A stretch of DNA of 64,000 nucleotides, from positions 1 through 64,000 of the forward strand of contig CACZEK010000002.1 in NCBI GenBank assembly GCA_902780135.1, in the 5' to 3' direction. Each line of letters begins with the position of its first letter. The first letter of the stretch is position 1. This document shows positions 32,791 through 41,730 of the stretch, one piece after another. The position numbers were made by a program, and so were the translations under genes. The stretch is from an uncultured bacterium. Its GTDB lineage: Bacteria; Verrucomicrobiota; Lentisphaeria; Victivallales; UBA1829. The notes under the pieces are model-generated. The model made no database searches and was not told the origin of the DNA. It was given only the letters and a program-made list of their open reading frames with translations.

Positions 32791-33701
32791 GCGCGGTCCT
32801 CCCATACGTTTTCAAACAGGAAGCAGTCGTAAGGATGCTCCGTCGCCATGCGTTCGAGGTCGGCGGCGTATGCCTGGACATCCTCCTGATATTTTGCGCC
32901 GGATGCGCCGCGCGCGGGGCGTTTCGGACGCACGACGGTCCCGAATTCGATCTGAAGCTCGCGGTAGGTCTTTCCGCGCGTCAGGAAGAACGGCACGACC
33001 GGGGCATGCGCCTTCGCCGCCAGGAAGAACGCCGCCGCGGGGAAATGCGCGGTCCCGCCGAGGAACCGCACCGGAACGGAATCGGATTCCAGGCAGCGGT
33101 CGCCCATGAGCCCGACCGCTCCGCCCGCGTCCAGCGTCTCGAACGCCTCCAGCAGGCCGCCGAACGCGCCGGCGGTGTCGATGATGTGCATCGGGGAAGC
33201 TTCGCCGCCGTTGAACGCCCGGCTCTTGTCGACGTCGGCGTTCCGGTCCGGGCGCGCGACAAAAGCGACCTTGCGGCCTCCGGCGTTCACGCAGTGCATG
33301 GCGGCCTGCCACGCGCCGAAATGCGAACAGAGGAAGACGAGCCCGCCGGGCGCGTTCCTGACCGGATCGAAGGCTTCGGGATTGCGTTCGCGGACCTTCG
33401 CCTGTCCGTTCGCCAGCGCCAGCGCCATGATCAGCGCCTCTCCCTGCGCAGTGAAGAGCCGCCAGACGTGGCGTTTCATGCGGAGCCCGCTGTCGCCTGG
33501 AAAACGGCGTTCCAGGTAGGGCAGGGCGCGCTGTTCCGCCTGCCGGTCCGTGAGCGCGTAGACGAGCGCGATGAACTTGACGAGGAAGCACGCGGCGGCG
33601 GGGCCGAAGGCGGACAGGATCCCGCGGAGGATCGCCGAGCCGAGCCTGTTCCGGCGCGTGTCGCTCAGATTCGCGGCGGGCTGTGCGGACTCGCGGTTCA
33701 T
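32787..33701 (-). CDS. LpxL/HtrB-like lysophospholipid acyltransferase
   Basis: 304-residue membrane-associated acyltransferase. The catalytic His of the H-x4-D/E class is in FLCSHFGAWQAAMH near residue 127. The acceptor region GLMGDRCLESDSVPVRFLGG is as in the LpxL/WaaM family, and an N-terminal helix (FLVKFIALVYALT) anchors it. It transfers an acyl chain from ACP or CoA to a lipid. In aryl polyene loci such enzymes join the polyene acid to the outer-membrane lipid anchor. The gene overlaps its neighbours by 4 bp on both sides, so it is an integral part of the operon. Confidence 0.82.
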   Translation of the reverse strand: MNRESAQPAANLSDTRRNRLGSAILRGILSAFGPAAACFLVKFIALVYALTDRQAEQRALPYLERRFPGDSGLRMKRHVWRLFTAQGEALIMALALANGQAKVRERNPEAFDPVRNAPGGLVFLCSHFGAWQAAMHCVNAGGRKVAFVARPDRNADVDKSRAFNGGEASPMHIIDTAGAFGGLLEAFETLDAGGAVGLMGDRCLESDSVPVRFLGGTAHFPAAAFFLAAKAHAPVVPFFLTRGKTYRELQIEFGTVVRPKRPARGASGAKYQEDVQAYAADLERMATEHPYDCFLFENVWEDRA

Positions 33702-34864
33702 GTGCGCGCGCCCCTTCTGCGGATGGCCGCGCGGCAGAGTTCGGCGGAGAAATAGACGATGACGGCGAAGATCAGGGCGAAGATTGGCGCGAGGATGACG
33801 CTGCCGAGGAGCCATTCGAACCAGCGCAGATGGATCTCCCGGACCGTGCTGTGGAAATTCAGGTCCTCCGGGAGCAGGAATCTGCCGTGCCGCAGATAGT
33901 GCCCGAGCTCGATGCAGACGACCGGGCAGAACGGCGGCATGAACGGATTCTGCGCCATGACCGCCATGGCTTTGTTGAGGTGGAGCCGGGTGGCGGCGTA
34001 GAGGATCAGGATCGTGCAGAAGCCGTACGTCGGATACACGGCGAGGAGCGCGCCGACGAACGCGGAGAACGCGAGGCCGAGCGAGGAGGTGTTTTCCTTG
34101 ACGAGCCACGCCCAGAGCTCCTTCGGTTTCCACAGGCGGGGGTATTCGCGGGGCGTTTCCCGGAGTTTTCCGACGCCGAACGGGACGAGGCGGCGGAGCA
34201 CGAGGCGCGTGTGCAGCCAGGTCATGCGGAGATTGTCGCGGAACGGACGGAAATGCGAGACGCGTTCGCCGGGCGGGTCGTAGTGCGTGGAGATCGGGAC
34301 TTCGGCGAGTTCAAGCCCCGCCCACATGCAGCGCGTGAGGAGCTCGGTCTCGAACGTGTAGTGCAGCGAGGAGCATTTGATTTGAGAGACGTACTTGAGC
34401 GGGTAGGCGCGGAATCCGCTCTGCGAGTCGGAGATCTTTTTGCCGGTCTCGACGAGGAACCAGAAATTGGAGAACATGCGCCCGAACTTGCTGCGGCCGG
34501 GGACGTTCGGCACGGAGAAGTCGCGCACCCCGGCGACGAGCGTCCAGTCGTTCCGTTCCAGGACAGGCAGAAACCGCGGGATGTCCTCCGGGTCGTGCTG
34601 CGCGTCGGCGTCGAGCGTGATCATGTAGTCGTAGCCGCGCGGGGCGAGGGTGCGGATGGCGGTGAGGAGCGCGGCGCCCTTGCCGAGGTTGCGCGGATGG
34701 CGGATGACCTCGACGCCGGTCCCCGCATAGTGTTCCGCCAGGTCGATATCCTCCGAGCCGTCGTCGATCACGAGGACGTCGGGCATGACGGCGCGCGCGC
34801 GTTCGATCACGGCGGGGGCCGTGGAGGCATGGTTGAAAACGGGGATCACGCAGCAGCAGCGCAT
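33698..34864 (-). CDS. Glycosyltransferase family 2 with C-terminal DUF2062 membrane domain
   Basis: 388-residue protein. An N-terminal GT2 domain (CCVIPVFNHAST, VIDDGSEDID, GKGAALLTAIRTL, TLDADAQHDPEDIP) is followed, from about residue 245, by a membrane domain with the LVKENTSSLGLAFSAFVGAL and MAQNPFMPPFCPVVCIELGH patterns of DUF2062. This fusion is typical of aryl-polyene-like loci, where it is thought to glycosylate the lipid intermediate. The ATG at 34864 follows a GGGGGGTGGA site; a GTG at 34873 is possible. It comes 18 bp after the half-size KS gene. The sugar donor is unknown. Confidence 0.85.
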   Translation of the reverse strand: MRCCCVIPVFNHASTAPAVIERARAVMPDVLVIDDGSEDIDLAEHYAGTGVEVIRHPRNLGKGAALLTAIRTLAPRGYDYMITLDADAQHDPEDIPRFLPVLERNDWTLVAGVRDFSVPNVPGRSKFGRMFSNFWFLVETGKKISDSQSGFRAYPLKYVSQIKCSSLHYTFETELLTRCMWAGLELAEVPISTHYDPPGERVSHFRPFRDNLRMTWLHTRLVLRRLVPFGVGKLRETPREYPRLWKPKELWAWLVKENTSSLGLAFSAFVGALLAVYPTYGFCTILILYAATRLHLNKAMAVMAQNPFMPPFCPVVCIELGHYLRHGRFLLPEDLNFHSTVREIHLRWFEWLLGSVILAPIFALIFAVIVYFSAELCRAAIRRRGART

Positions 34865-34882
34865 GAGGTCCACCCCCCGGTC

Positions 34883-35512
34883 TTACTCGGCGCGGAAGAT
34901 GCGCCGGGCGAGGCTTTCGGGACCGGAATCGTCCGGGATCTCGAGCGTGCCGCCGGGTTCCGCCAGCAGGACGGTCAGCCTGTCCGATTCGTAGCGGCAG
35001 ACCATGACGCGCCGGATGCCGGGCATCTCGAAGAAGTTGGTGACCTCGTCCCAGAGGACGTGCCAGCGGTCGAAGGCGTCCATGTAGAAACACGGGCCGG
35101 TGAGCTTGAGGGAGATCGCGGCCTCGCAGGGCGGTGTGGTCGGGAGCGTGCCGACGAAGAGGTGTCCGCGCCCGAGGTGGCGTCCGTGCTCGCGGTAGTC
35201 GTTGAAATAGTTCAGGTTCTGTTCGTGGCAACCCTGCCGCCCGAAGTCGATGACGGCGGTCTCGCGGACGGCGTCGGCCTCCGCGTCGCGGTGCGCGAGG
35301 ACGGCGGCGAGGATGTAGGTGCGGACTTTCGCGTCGCCGCGCCGGAAATTGTCGAGCCCGTAGGCGTGCGGGAAATCGTCCGCGCCGGCCGAGACTTTCG
35401 CCTTGGCGTCCTGCGTGTCCTCCGCCGTGTAGACGAGGCCGCGCCGCCAGGTGCGGAAGGACAGGCCGTCGGCCGTGACGCCGCCGATGATGTGCCAGGG
35501 ATATGCGCTCAT
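34883..35512 (-). CDS. Half-size beta-ketoacyl-synthase-like protein (chain-length-factor type) B
   Basis: 209-residue protein beginning SAYPWHIIGGVTADGLSF. It matches only the first half of a ketoacyl synthase: LFVGTLPTTPPCEAAISLKL followed by TGPCFYMD corresponds to the region around the KS nucleophile, without a catalytic HTLG motif. It is a second candidate chain-length factor, paired with the KS gene that overlaps it by 4 bp upstream (ATG at 35512). The presence of two KS/half-KS pairs in one operon is unusual. Function is inferred from the pairing; it may instead be a structural subunit. Confidence 0.65.
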   Translation of the reverse strand: MSAYPWHIIGGVTADGLSFRTWRRGLVYTAEDTQDAKAKVSAGADDFPHAYGLDNFRRGDAKVRTYILAAVLAHRDAEADAVRETAVIDFGRQGCHEQNLNYFNDYREHGRHLGRGHLFVGTLPTTPPCEAAISLKLTGPCFYMDAFDRWHVLWDEVTNFFEMPGIRRVMVCRYESDRLTVLLAEPGGTLEIPDDSGPESLARRIFRAE

Positions 35513-36618
35513 GAAACGGCCTCCAGGATGATGACGGCGTTCAGTCCTCCGAATCCGGAGTTCATGCACAGAACGCGCGGTTTTTCGAGTTTGCGGATTT
35601 CGGTGGAGACGTAGCATGCCGCCTCCGGTTCGGGCGTGACCAGCGAGGTCTGGGGCGGGATCAGCCCGGTCTCCAGCATGCGGACGCCGACCACGGCTTC
35701 CACGAGCCCGGCTCCGGCGAGCGTATGCCCGCACGCGCCCTTCACGGAGAGCATCGGAACGGACCGTTCGCCGAAGACGCGGCGGATCGCCTGAAGCTCC
35801 ATGTCGTCGTTGTAGCGCGTCCCGGTGCCGTGCCCGATGACCGCGCCGATGTCGTCCGGCGTGAGCCCGGCTTCATTGAGCGCGTGGACGATCGCCTCGG
35901 AGAGCGCTTCGCCGTGCGGCATGGGGGCGGTGATGTGGACCGCGTCGCAGCTCATGCCGCCGGACGCCAGGACGGCGCGCGGCTTCAGGCCGAGTTCGGC
36001 GGCCTTCTTCGCGGAACAGATGTTCACGATGGACGCGGCGTCGCCGAGCAGGAGCCCGTCGCGGTTGCGGTCGTACGGACGCGCGATGGTGCGGGCGAGG
36101 GCGCGGAGCGTGGCGAAGCCGGAGAAGATGAATTCGCTGACGTAGTCGGTGCCGATCACGACCGCGGAGTCGAGGCGGCCGCTGCGGATGTGGCGGTTCA
36201 GCGAGACGAACGCGGAGTTCGAGGACGCGCAGGCGGCGGAAACGATGCGCCCGTGTTCCTTGTCGCAGGCTTTCAGGGCGCGTTCCAGCAGCATGTCGCA
36301 GGTGCAGCGGCGTTCGGGGTTGTCGATGTATTCGATCTCGCCGACGGTGCTGGCGAGGAAGAGCTCGGCGTCGCGCGGCATCTTCTTCGCGGTCGGGGCG
36401 AGGTAGTCCAGGAAGAACCCGGGGATCTCCTGCGTGCCGTTCACGTCCGCGCCGGGCGCCATTGCGGCGAGCGCGGTGGAGAATTTGTCGTTGTGGAACC
36501 GGGAGCAGTCGGAGAACGCGGCATGATTGTGCAGAAGCCCGTCCCAGCAGGCTTCCACGCCGGGGCCGAACGCCGTGTACAGGTCGCAGTCGACGATCAC
36601 GGGGGTGCGGTCATCCAT
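35509..36618 (-). CDS. Beta-ketoacyl-ACP synthase (KS 2)
   Basis: 369-residue condensing enzyme, shorter than FabF. The Cys nucleophile is in VSAACASSNSAFVSLN near residue 129, the first His in IGHGTGTRYND and the second His in VKGACGHTLAGAG. The residues for Claisen condensation are present. The short N-terminus lacks part of the FabF loop region. The gene overlaps the thioesterase by 8 bp and the half-size KS by 4 bp, so translation is coupled. It likely pairs with the half-size KS to form an ApeO/ApeC-type heterodimer. Confidence 0.87.
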   Translation of the reverse strand: MDDRTPVIVDCDLYTAFGPGVEACWDGLLHNHAAFSDCSRFHNDKFSTALAAMAPGADVNGTQEIPGFFLDYLAPTAKKMPRDAELFLASTVGEIEYIDNPERRCTCDMLLERALKACDKEHGRIVSAACASSNSAFVSLNRHIRSGRLDSAVVIGTDYVSEFIFSGFATLRALARTIARPYDRNRDGLLLGDAASIVNICSAKKAAELGLKPRAVLASGGMSCDAVHITAPMPHGEALSEAIVHALNEAGLTPDDIGAVIGHGTGTRYNDDMELQAIRRVFGERSVPMLSVKGACGHTLAGAGLVEAVVGVRMLETGLIPPQTSLVTPEPEAACYVSTEIRKLEKPRVLCMNSGFGGLNAVIILEAVS

Positions 36619-37093
36619 GATGATATGCTCCTTCCTTCCAGCGCTTCAGAAACTCTTCCCAGAACAGCGGGATGTGCCAGAGCGGCGTGAAGTCGCGGGC
36701 GTCGATGAAGACCTGTGTGGTGCATCCGGTGGCGGCGACGCGGCCGTCGTCCAGGCGCACGGCGTATTCGATGTTGATGCGCGGGGCGTCGGTCCATACG
36801 AGCGCGGCGGAGGTGTGGAACACCGCGTCGCAGGGGAGCGGGATGCGGTAGTCGTATTCGTCGTGGTAGAAGAGCGCGGAGACGCGCTCCTCCTCCAGGC
36901 GGTCGTTGTCGAACCCGAAGCTGTGCGAAAGCTCGGTGTATGCCGCCTCGAAGAACTTCGCGTAGTTGCCGTGCCACGCGATCTTCAGCGGGTCGGACTC
37001 GCTGAACTGGAGACGGCGCGTGACGCTGACTTCGAGCGGCGGGGGATCGCCGGGCTTGCGTTCAAAATACTGCTTGAACTCGGGATGTCTCAT
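36611..37093 (-). CDS. 4-hydroxybenzoyl-CoA-thioesterase-type hotdog thioesterase
   Basis: 160-residue hotdog thioesterase. The catalytic helix start FSESDPLKIAWHGNYAKFFE (residues 30-49) matches the family D-x(2)-G-x-V-x-H-x(2)-Y pattern. The strand NIEYAVRLDDGRVAATGCTTQ follows. It would release the finished acyl chain from ACP, or proofread. The ATG overlaps the preceding dehydratase by 4 bp. The homologue in aryl polyene loci is ApeK. It is cytoplasmic. Confidence 0.82.
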   Translation of the reverse strand: MRHPEFKQYFERKPGDPPPLEVSVTRRLQFSESDPLKIAWHGNYAKFFEAAYTELSHSFGFDNDRLEEERVSALFYHDEYDYRIPLPCDAVFHTSAALVWTDAPRINIEYAVRLDDGRVAATGCTTQVFIDARDFTPLWHIPLFWEEFLKRWKEGAYHHG

Positions 37094-37473
37094 ATCGCGC
37101 TTTCTTTGGGGGCGAAAACCAGTTTTGCCGCGGAAACGCGTTTCCCTTCGTCGTTCGCGAACGATGCGTCCGCGACCCAGGTGTCCTCGGCTTCGCCCGC
37201 CCCAAGCGCCAGGGTCAGCGTGACCGGCATGTCCGGCGTGATCATGCGGAGATACTTGATGCGGCGGACGCCCGCAAGGCGAAGCGGACGCCCGAGGCGG
37301 CGTTCCGCCAGGCGGCGGATGAAGGAGAGCTGGACAATGCCGGGCAGGATCGGATTGCCGGGGAAATGTCCGCGGTAGCCGGAGAACGTGCCGGGAACGG
37401 AGAACGTACAGGCGTCCTGCCCGTTTTCGCCAGCCTGATTGTAGATCGAGTCGATTTCATCCCAGATGCTCAT
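37090..37473 (-). CDS. FabZ/FabA-like 3-hydroxyacyl-ACP dehydratase
   Basis: 127-residue single hotdog domain with the dehydratase motif GHFPGNPILPGIVQLSF (residues 36-52). The catalytic His is in GHFPGNP, and the strand AGVRRIKYLRMITPDMPVTL follows. It dehydrates the 3-hydroxyacyl-ACP made by the FabG-like reductase to the trans-2-enoyl form; with no enoyl reductase in the operon the double bonds would be kept, giving a polyene. It overlaps the MMPL gene and the thioesterase gene by 4 bp each. The homologue in aryl polyene loci is ApeI. Confidence 0.85.
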   Translation of the reverse strand: MSIWDEIDSIYNQAGENGQDACTFSVPGTFSGYRGHFPGNPILPGIVQLSFIRRLAERRLGRPLRLAGVRRIKYLRMITPDMPVTLTLALGAGEAEDTWVADASFANDEGKRVSAAKLVFAPKESAI

Positions 37474-40400
37474 GATTCGCTGTCCTCAAATAGCTCCGAT
37501 ACCGTCAGGATCAGGCGGTATCCGTGTTTATTATTGTCGTATACGATGATTTCGGGAAAAATAACCGTATCTTTTACGATATACCGGAAATACCAGGATT
37601 GCCAGTCGATAGTTTCGTTTTTAAAGTAATATTTGTTCATAACGGGCAATTTCGGCCCCCAAAACTCGCTGACAAGCTCTCCGCCGCCGTCTCCGAAAGG
37701 TTCCCGGCGGATGATCTTTTCGTTGTCTTCGACCGTTTCCGTCGCGCCGGATTTCGCGCCGCGCCACGGGTCCAGACGGCTGAAGATGTGGAAGAAGTCC
37801 TCCAGGATGAATCCGGCGGCATCCTCCTCGTGCCCCTCCAGGACGTCGATCGGCATGAACCAGTAATCCGCGAGGGCGTCCTCCGTCCCCGCCAGCTCGA
37901 AGATCTTGCCGCCGGACGGGGAGAACGCCGCCACGCGCAGCTCGCCGGAATCGTCGTAGGAGACGGCGCAGAGCGTCGCCTGCTTGAAGAACTTGTATTC
38001 GAACGTGACTTTGCCCTGGAACGCAAACGGTTTCATCGGCTCGGCGGGCGGCTGGACGGCGTCGCGGCGGAGCGTCCATTCGGTCTCCGTCAGGGGCGGG
38101 ACCGGGTCGTATTCGTAGGGCAGGGAACGGCATGCGGCGGTGTTGAGCAGCAGGAACGCCGTGCCGAGCGCGAGGAGAAGCGGTTTGAGCGGAGCGGGCT
38201 GTTTCTGCGCGGCGAATCCGCGGCGGACGGACGGCAGGAGCAGAGCGGCGGCGCCCCAGGCGGCGAGCACGCCGGGGATCAGCGCGAATCCGGCCTCGTG
38301 CAGGAGCGGATGCCCGGCGAACGCGATGGTGAGGCCGCCGGCGGCGGTCGTGAGCGCGGAGGCGGAGATCGCGCGGAAGACATACGGATTGGCGGAACGC
38401 TCTCTGCCGATCACGAAGACGCCGTAGTCGATGGCGAGGCCGGAGAGCAGGACCAGCGAGATTTCGGCGGCGAGGTTGAGCGGCTTGCCGCAAACCGCGT
38501 ACACGGCGCAGACGGCGAGGAGCGCCATCGCCACCGGGATCATCGCGCAGAGGCTGTCGCGGACGCTGCGGAAGAAGACGAACGCGATCGCGAAGACCGA
38601 GAGCACGGCGAGGATCACGGGGAGCGTCGCGGCGGACTTCATGTCGGACACGATCAGCGCGGGGATGCCGGCGCGGGAGATCGGGACGGTCCCGAGTTCG
38701 GGCGGGAGGACCCCCTCGGCGAGGCGCAGGGCGGATTCCGGCAGGAAAACCGCCGCGTACCAGCCGTTGCCGTCCGCCGCCGGACGCAGCACGCGGTTCA
38801 GCACGGGCGCGAAGACGTCGGGATTCGCATTGAGGTCGGGCGCTTCGAGTCCGCGTTTGAGCGCGTCGAGGAACGAGTCGAAGGCGTCCGGTTCGAAGCC
38901 TTCCTCCTCCGCGGCGGCGCGGAGCGACTTCGCGAAGGCGTCGGGGTCGAACGAGCCGCGCCAGGACGCCAGATTCGCCTCGCGTTCGGCTTTCGTCGGG
39001 ACCAGGAACGTCGGGGAGAAGACCTCGTCCGCGAGTTCGGGATCTTTTTCCGTGAGGATGGCGCAGACGGCTTCCGCGCGTTGCAGCGCCTCGTCGGCGT
39101 CCGTCCCGCGGACCGCCAGCACGCCCTGCGCCGGACCGTCGAGGAAGAGGCGTTCGACCGCGTCGGCGGCGGCGCTGAGCTTCTCCTGCGCGGCGTCGAA
39201 CTGGCGGAGGTCGGTGCGTACTGTGAGCCGCATTGCCGCGAGGACGGCGAACGCCGCCATCATGCCGAAGCAGATGCCGGCTGCGAGCTTCGGGGAGAAC
39301 GTCTTCAGGGGGCGGGGCTTCGGCAGGGGAGCTTTCGTGCGGATGAGGACGGACGGGAACAGCAGAAGCGTGAGAATGAGGCTGGCGAGCAGGCTGATCC
39401 CGATGAACACGCCGAACTGCCGCACGCCGGGGATCGGCGTCAGCGCGAGCAGGAGAAACACCGCCGCCGAGGTCGCCGCGCCCGTCAGCAGGGACGGCGC
39501 GATGCGGACCAGCCGCCGCACGGGGCAGGGCGTCTGCATGGTCATGTACACGTGGACGCCGTAGTCGACCGCCAGCCCGATCACGAGCCCGCCGGTGGCG
39601 GTCACGAAGAGCAGGACGGGTTCGCCGGGGATCGCGAGGAGTCCGGCTGCGGCGAGCGAGACGGCCGCCGGAAAGACCGGGATCGCGAGGGCGCGGAGGT
39701 CGCGGCGGAAGAGCAGCAGGATCGCGGGGAGAAAAAGCAGGACGGAGAGGATGCACGCGAGCTTCACGTCCGACTTGATGACGCGTTCGTTTTCGATGGA
39801 GTGGGCGTGGGCGAGCAGGAGATCGGCGCGGACGCCGGACATCGGATGATTCGCGAGGATGGCTTCGAGGGCGTCCATGAGCTTGCGCCCGCCTTCGGTG
39901 TCGGCGGCGGAGACGTCCGTTTCGAGCAGGATCAGCCTGTGGAGCCCGTCCGGGGAGACGATCGCCGTCTCGCCGTCCTTCAGGCGAAACGACGATGCGG
40001 AGCGGAATTGTTCGAGCACGGCGAGCTTCGAGGCGGCGAACCCGGTCGGGTCGGCGAGCACGAGCGAGGCGAAACCGCCGAGCAGGATTTTGCGTTTGAC
40101 CGCGGCGGCGATCCCGGCGGGATCGAGTTCCGCATACGGCTGGAACTGCGGGATCCAGGCGGGGAGGGACCCGAGGACGGCGGCGATGTCGTCCGGCAGA
40201 AAGCGGTTGTCGACGCGCGTCACGCCGGGGACGGATGCGATCTCATTTGCGATCGCGTCGATGTCGGACGACGCGGCGTCGAGCTGTTCCCCCGTGCCCG
40301 CGGCGAACAGGACGGCGGACTGGTTGAACAGCCCGGAATTCAGGAGCACGCCGCATGCCTGTTCGGATTTGCTGCCGGAGGGAAGCATGCGCGTGATGTC

Positions 40401-40523
40401 CGCGCTGAACGACGCGGCGAGGAGCGGGAGCGCGGCAAGAGCGAGCGCGAGAAGCGACAGAAGCGCCGCTGGACCGGGGCGCCGCAAGCCGAACATGATG
40501 ACGCGCCGTAAAAGGGATTTCAT
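37470..40523 (-). CDS. MMPL/RND-type exporter fused to a C-terminal lipoprotein-like (DUF3261-type) domain
   Basis: 1017-residue protein. Residues about 1-790 are an RND/MMPL exporter with two similar halves, each with six membrane helices (first helix PAALLSLLALALAALPLLAA, later GGLVIGLAVDYGVHVYM and LVLLSGLAIDYGVFVIG with the proton-relay Asp). Residues about 775-797 then form a typical lipoprotein signal peptide (PLLLALGTAFLLLNTAAC, lipobox at 797-798), followed by a beta-rich domain (about 800-1017). This domain resembles the stand-alone DUF3261 lipoprotein of aryl polyene loci. The lipid-like Cys kept inside the fusion suggests two formerly separate genes. The ATG overlaps the LolA stop by 4 bp. 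It probably moves the polyene lipid across the inner membrane. Confidence 0.88.
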   Translation of the reverse strand: MKSLLRRVIMFGLRRPGPAALLSLLALALAALPLLAASFSADITRMLPSGSKSEQACGVLLNSGLFNQSAVLFAAGTGEQLDAASSDIDAIANEIASVPGVTRVDNRFLPDDIAAVLGSLPAWIPQFQPYAELDPAGIAAAVKRKILLGGFASLVLADPTGFAASKLAVLEQFRSASSFRLKDGETAIVSPDGLHRLILLETDVSAADTEGGRKLMDALEAILANHPMSGVRADLLLAHAHSIENERVIKSDVKLACILSVLLFLPAILLLFRRDLRALAIPVFPAAVSLAAAGLLAIPGEPVLLFVTATGGLVIGLAVDYGVHVYMTMQTPCPVRRLVRIAPSLLTGAATSAAVFLLLALTPIPGVRQFGVFIGISLLASLILTLLLFPSVLIRTKAPLPKPRPLKTFSPKLAAGICFGMMAAFAVLAAMRLTVRTDLRQFDAAQEKLSAAADAVERLFLDGPAQGVLAVRGTDADEALQRAEAVCAILTEKDPELADEVFSPTFLVPTKAEREANLASWRGSFDPDAFAKSLRAAAEEEGFEPDAFDSFLDALKRGLEAPDLNANPDVFAPVLNRVLRPAADGNGWYAAVFLPESALRLAEGVLPPELGTVPISRAGIPALIVSDMKSAATLPVILAVLSVFAIAFVFFRSVRDSLCAMIPVAMALLAVCAVYAVCGKPLNLAAEISLVLLSGLAIDYGVFVIGRERSANPYVFRAISASALTTAAGGLTIAFAGHPLLHEAGFALIPGVLAAWGAAALLLPSVRRGFAAQKQPAPLKPLLLALGTAFLLLNTAACRSLPYEYDPVPPLTETEWTLRRDAVQPPAEPMKPFAFQGKVTFEYKFFKQATLCAVSYDDSGELRVAAFSPSGGKIFELAGTEDALADYWFMPIDVLEGHEEDAAGFILEDFFHIFSRLDPWRGAKSGATETVEDNEKIIRREPFGDGGGELVSEFWGPKLPVMNKYYFKNETIDWQSWYFRYIVKDTVIFPEIIVYDNNKHGYRLILTVSELFEDSES

Positions 40524-41206
40524 TTCTGTTTCGCCTGCCAGAGAGCGTCCGGGATGTCGGAATCGAACACGGAATCGGAATAGACAAGCTCGGTCACGTC
40601 GCCGTTTTTCTCGGATGCGCGGACCTTGACGATCTTCGTTTTCGCGTCGTCGAGCGTGAGTTCGACTTCGGTGATGAGCGAGGCGGCGAAGCGTTCGGAG
40701 CGCGGCTTCAGGACGACCGTGCCGTCCTTGCCCGCGGCCGCCTCGAAATCCTTCTCCAGCGCCTTCACGTCGCCGGACGCGAACGCCGTCATGGCGTCGG
40801 AGAGCATTTCCAGCATGGGGTATTTGGAGAACGGCACGGAGACGGTCTTGTCCGAGTCGGCGTCCCACTGCGTGAGCTTGCCGTTCGCGATGACGCAGGA
40901 GTATTTGAGCGGTTTTTCGACGTGCCAGGCGAAGCGTTTGCCGGGACGGTCGAGGCAGAGCTCGCCGTTCAGGACCATCGGCTTTTTGAATGCCTTCAGA
41001 TGCTTCGTCTGGACGAATTTCGTGCGGAGCGTCCTGAAATTCGCGATGTTCGCGAGCAGCTCCGCGGTGTCGGGATTGCCGGCTTTTGCTTCCGCTTCCT
41101 CCGGCTTCGGCCCGGTCTGTGCGGCATCCTCCTCCGCGAAGGCGAAGGATGCGCAGACGGACAGAAGGACCGCCGTCAGGATGCGGACCGCCGGCCTGAA
41201 CATCAT
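40520..41206 (-). CDS. LolA-like outer-membrane lipoprotein carrier
   Basis: 228-residue periplasmic protein: a signal peptide (AVRILTAVLLSVCASFAFA, residues 6-24) and an open-barrel LolA-type fold. The opening NIANFRTLRTKFVQTKHLKAF and GELCLDRPGKRFAWHVEKP are typical of the ApeL/LolA-like group. It would carry a lipid through the periplasm. The ATG at 41206 overlaps the dehydratase stop in ATGA; a second ATG follows at once. It is probably the shuttle partner of the MMPL exporter gene, which it overlaps by 4 bp. Confidence 0.83.
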   Translation of the reverse strand: MMFRPAVRILTAVLLSVCASFAFAEEDAAQTGPKPEEAEAKAGNPDTAELLANIANFRTLRTKFVQTKHLKAFKKPMVLNGELCLDRPGKRFAWHVEKPLKYSCVIANGKLTQWDADSDKTVSVPFSKYPMLEMLSDAMTAFASGDVKALEKDFEAAAGKDGTVVLKPRSERFAASLITEVELTLDDAKTKIVKVRASEKNGDVTELVYSDSVFDSDIPDALWQAKQK

Positions 41207-41688
41207 TTGCCCTCTTCGTAGTTGGTCAGGAAGAGCTTCAGCGTGCCTTTCGCGGCGGGCGTGCCGTTGAGGAACGCCTCGTACCCGATGCCGCGCCATT
41301 TGCCGAGGTCGTACTGGACGTTGATGACGACGTCCACGGTGTCGCCGACATGCGGGATGGCGGAGTATTCGGAGTCGACCACTTCGACCAGGAGCCCGCC
41401 GAAGGACTTGTCCTGGCGCTGGTACGCGTCGAGCACGGCGGCGGTCTGCGCGGCGTATTCGACGAACGTTTCCGCGCCGGTGGAGCCGTCGGCGGCCGCC
41501 AGCGGATGGTCGGGATGCACCACGGAGGACGTCTTGCCGCCCATGTCCCATTCGTCGACGATCGTGTCGATCAGCGCGAAGGGCTCGCCGTGCGGGAGCA
41601 GTCCGGCGGCGGGGTAGGGCAGCTTGGCCCGCAGTTCCTCGTGATTGAGGACCGGCTTGTTGGATTTCGGAGTTTCGGATTCGGCCAT
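41203..41688 (-). CDS. 3-hydroxyacyl-ACP dehydratase-like hotdog protein
   Basis: 161-residue hotdog protein of the ApeP type. LPHGEPFALIDTIVDEW near residues 31-47 is the substrate-channel start, and FVEYAAQTAAVLDAY is the central helix. The strand YSAIPHVGDTVDVVINV follows. It is likely the second dehydratase in the pathway, working with the short FabZ-like protein as a pair. The N-terminal 15 residues are polar and probably disordered. It is 42 bp after the PlsC-like gene, so it begins a tightly overlapping run of genes down to 30961. Confidence 0.75.
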   Translation of the reverse strand: MAESETPKSNKPVLNHEELRAKLPYPAAGLLPHGEPFALIDTIVDEWDMGGKTSSVVHPDHPLAAADGSTGAETFVEYAAQTAAVLDAYQRQDKSFGGLLVEVVDSEYSAIPHVGDTVDVVINVQYDLGKWRGIGYEAFLNGTPAAKGTLKLFLTNYEEGK

Positions 41689-41730
41689 GATGAGTGAATT
41701 CCTTCTGAAAAACGGTATGTTATGTTAAGT

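Noticed and set aside
37524..40511. A plus-strand open frame of about 1000 codons opposite the MMPL gene
   Set aside because: Arg/Glu/Gly-rich low-complexity shadow; the MMPL reading has ordered helices and coupled neighbours.
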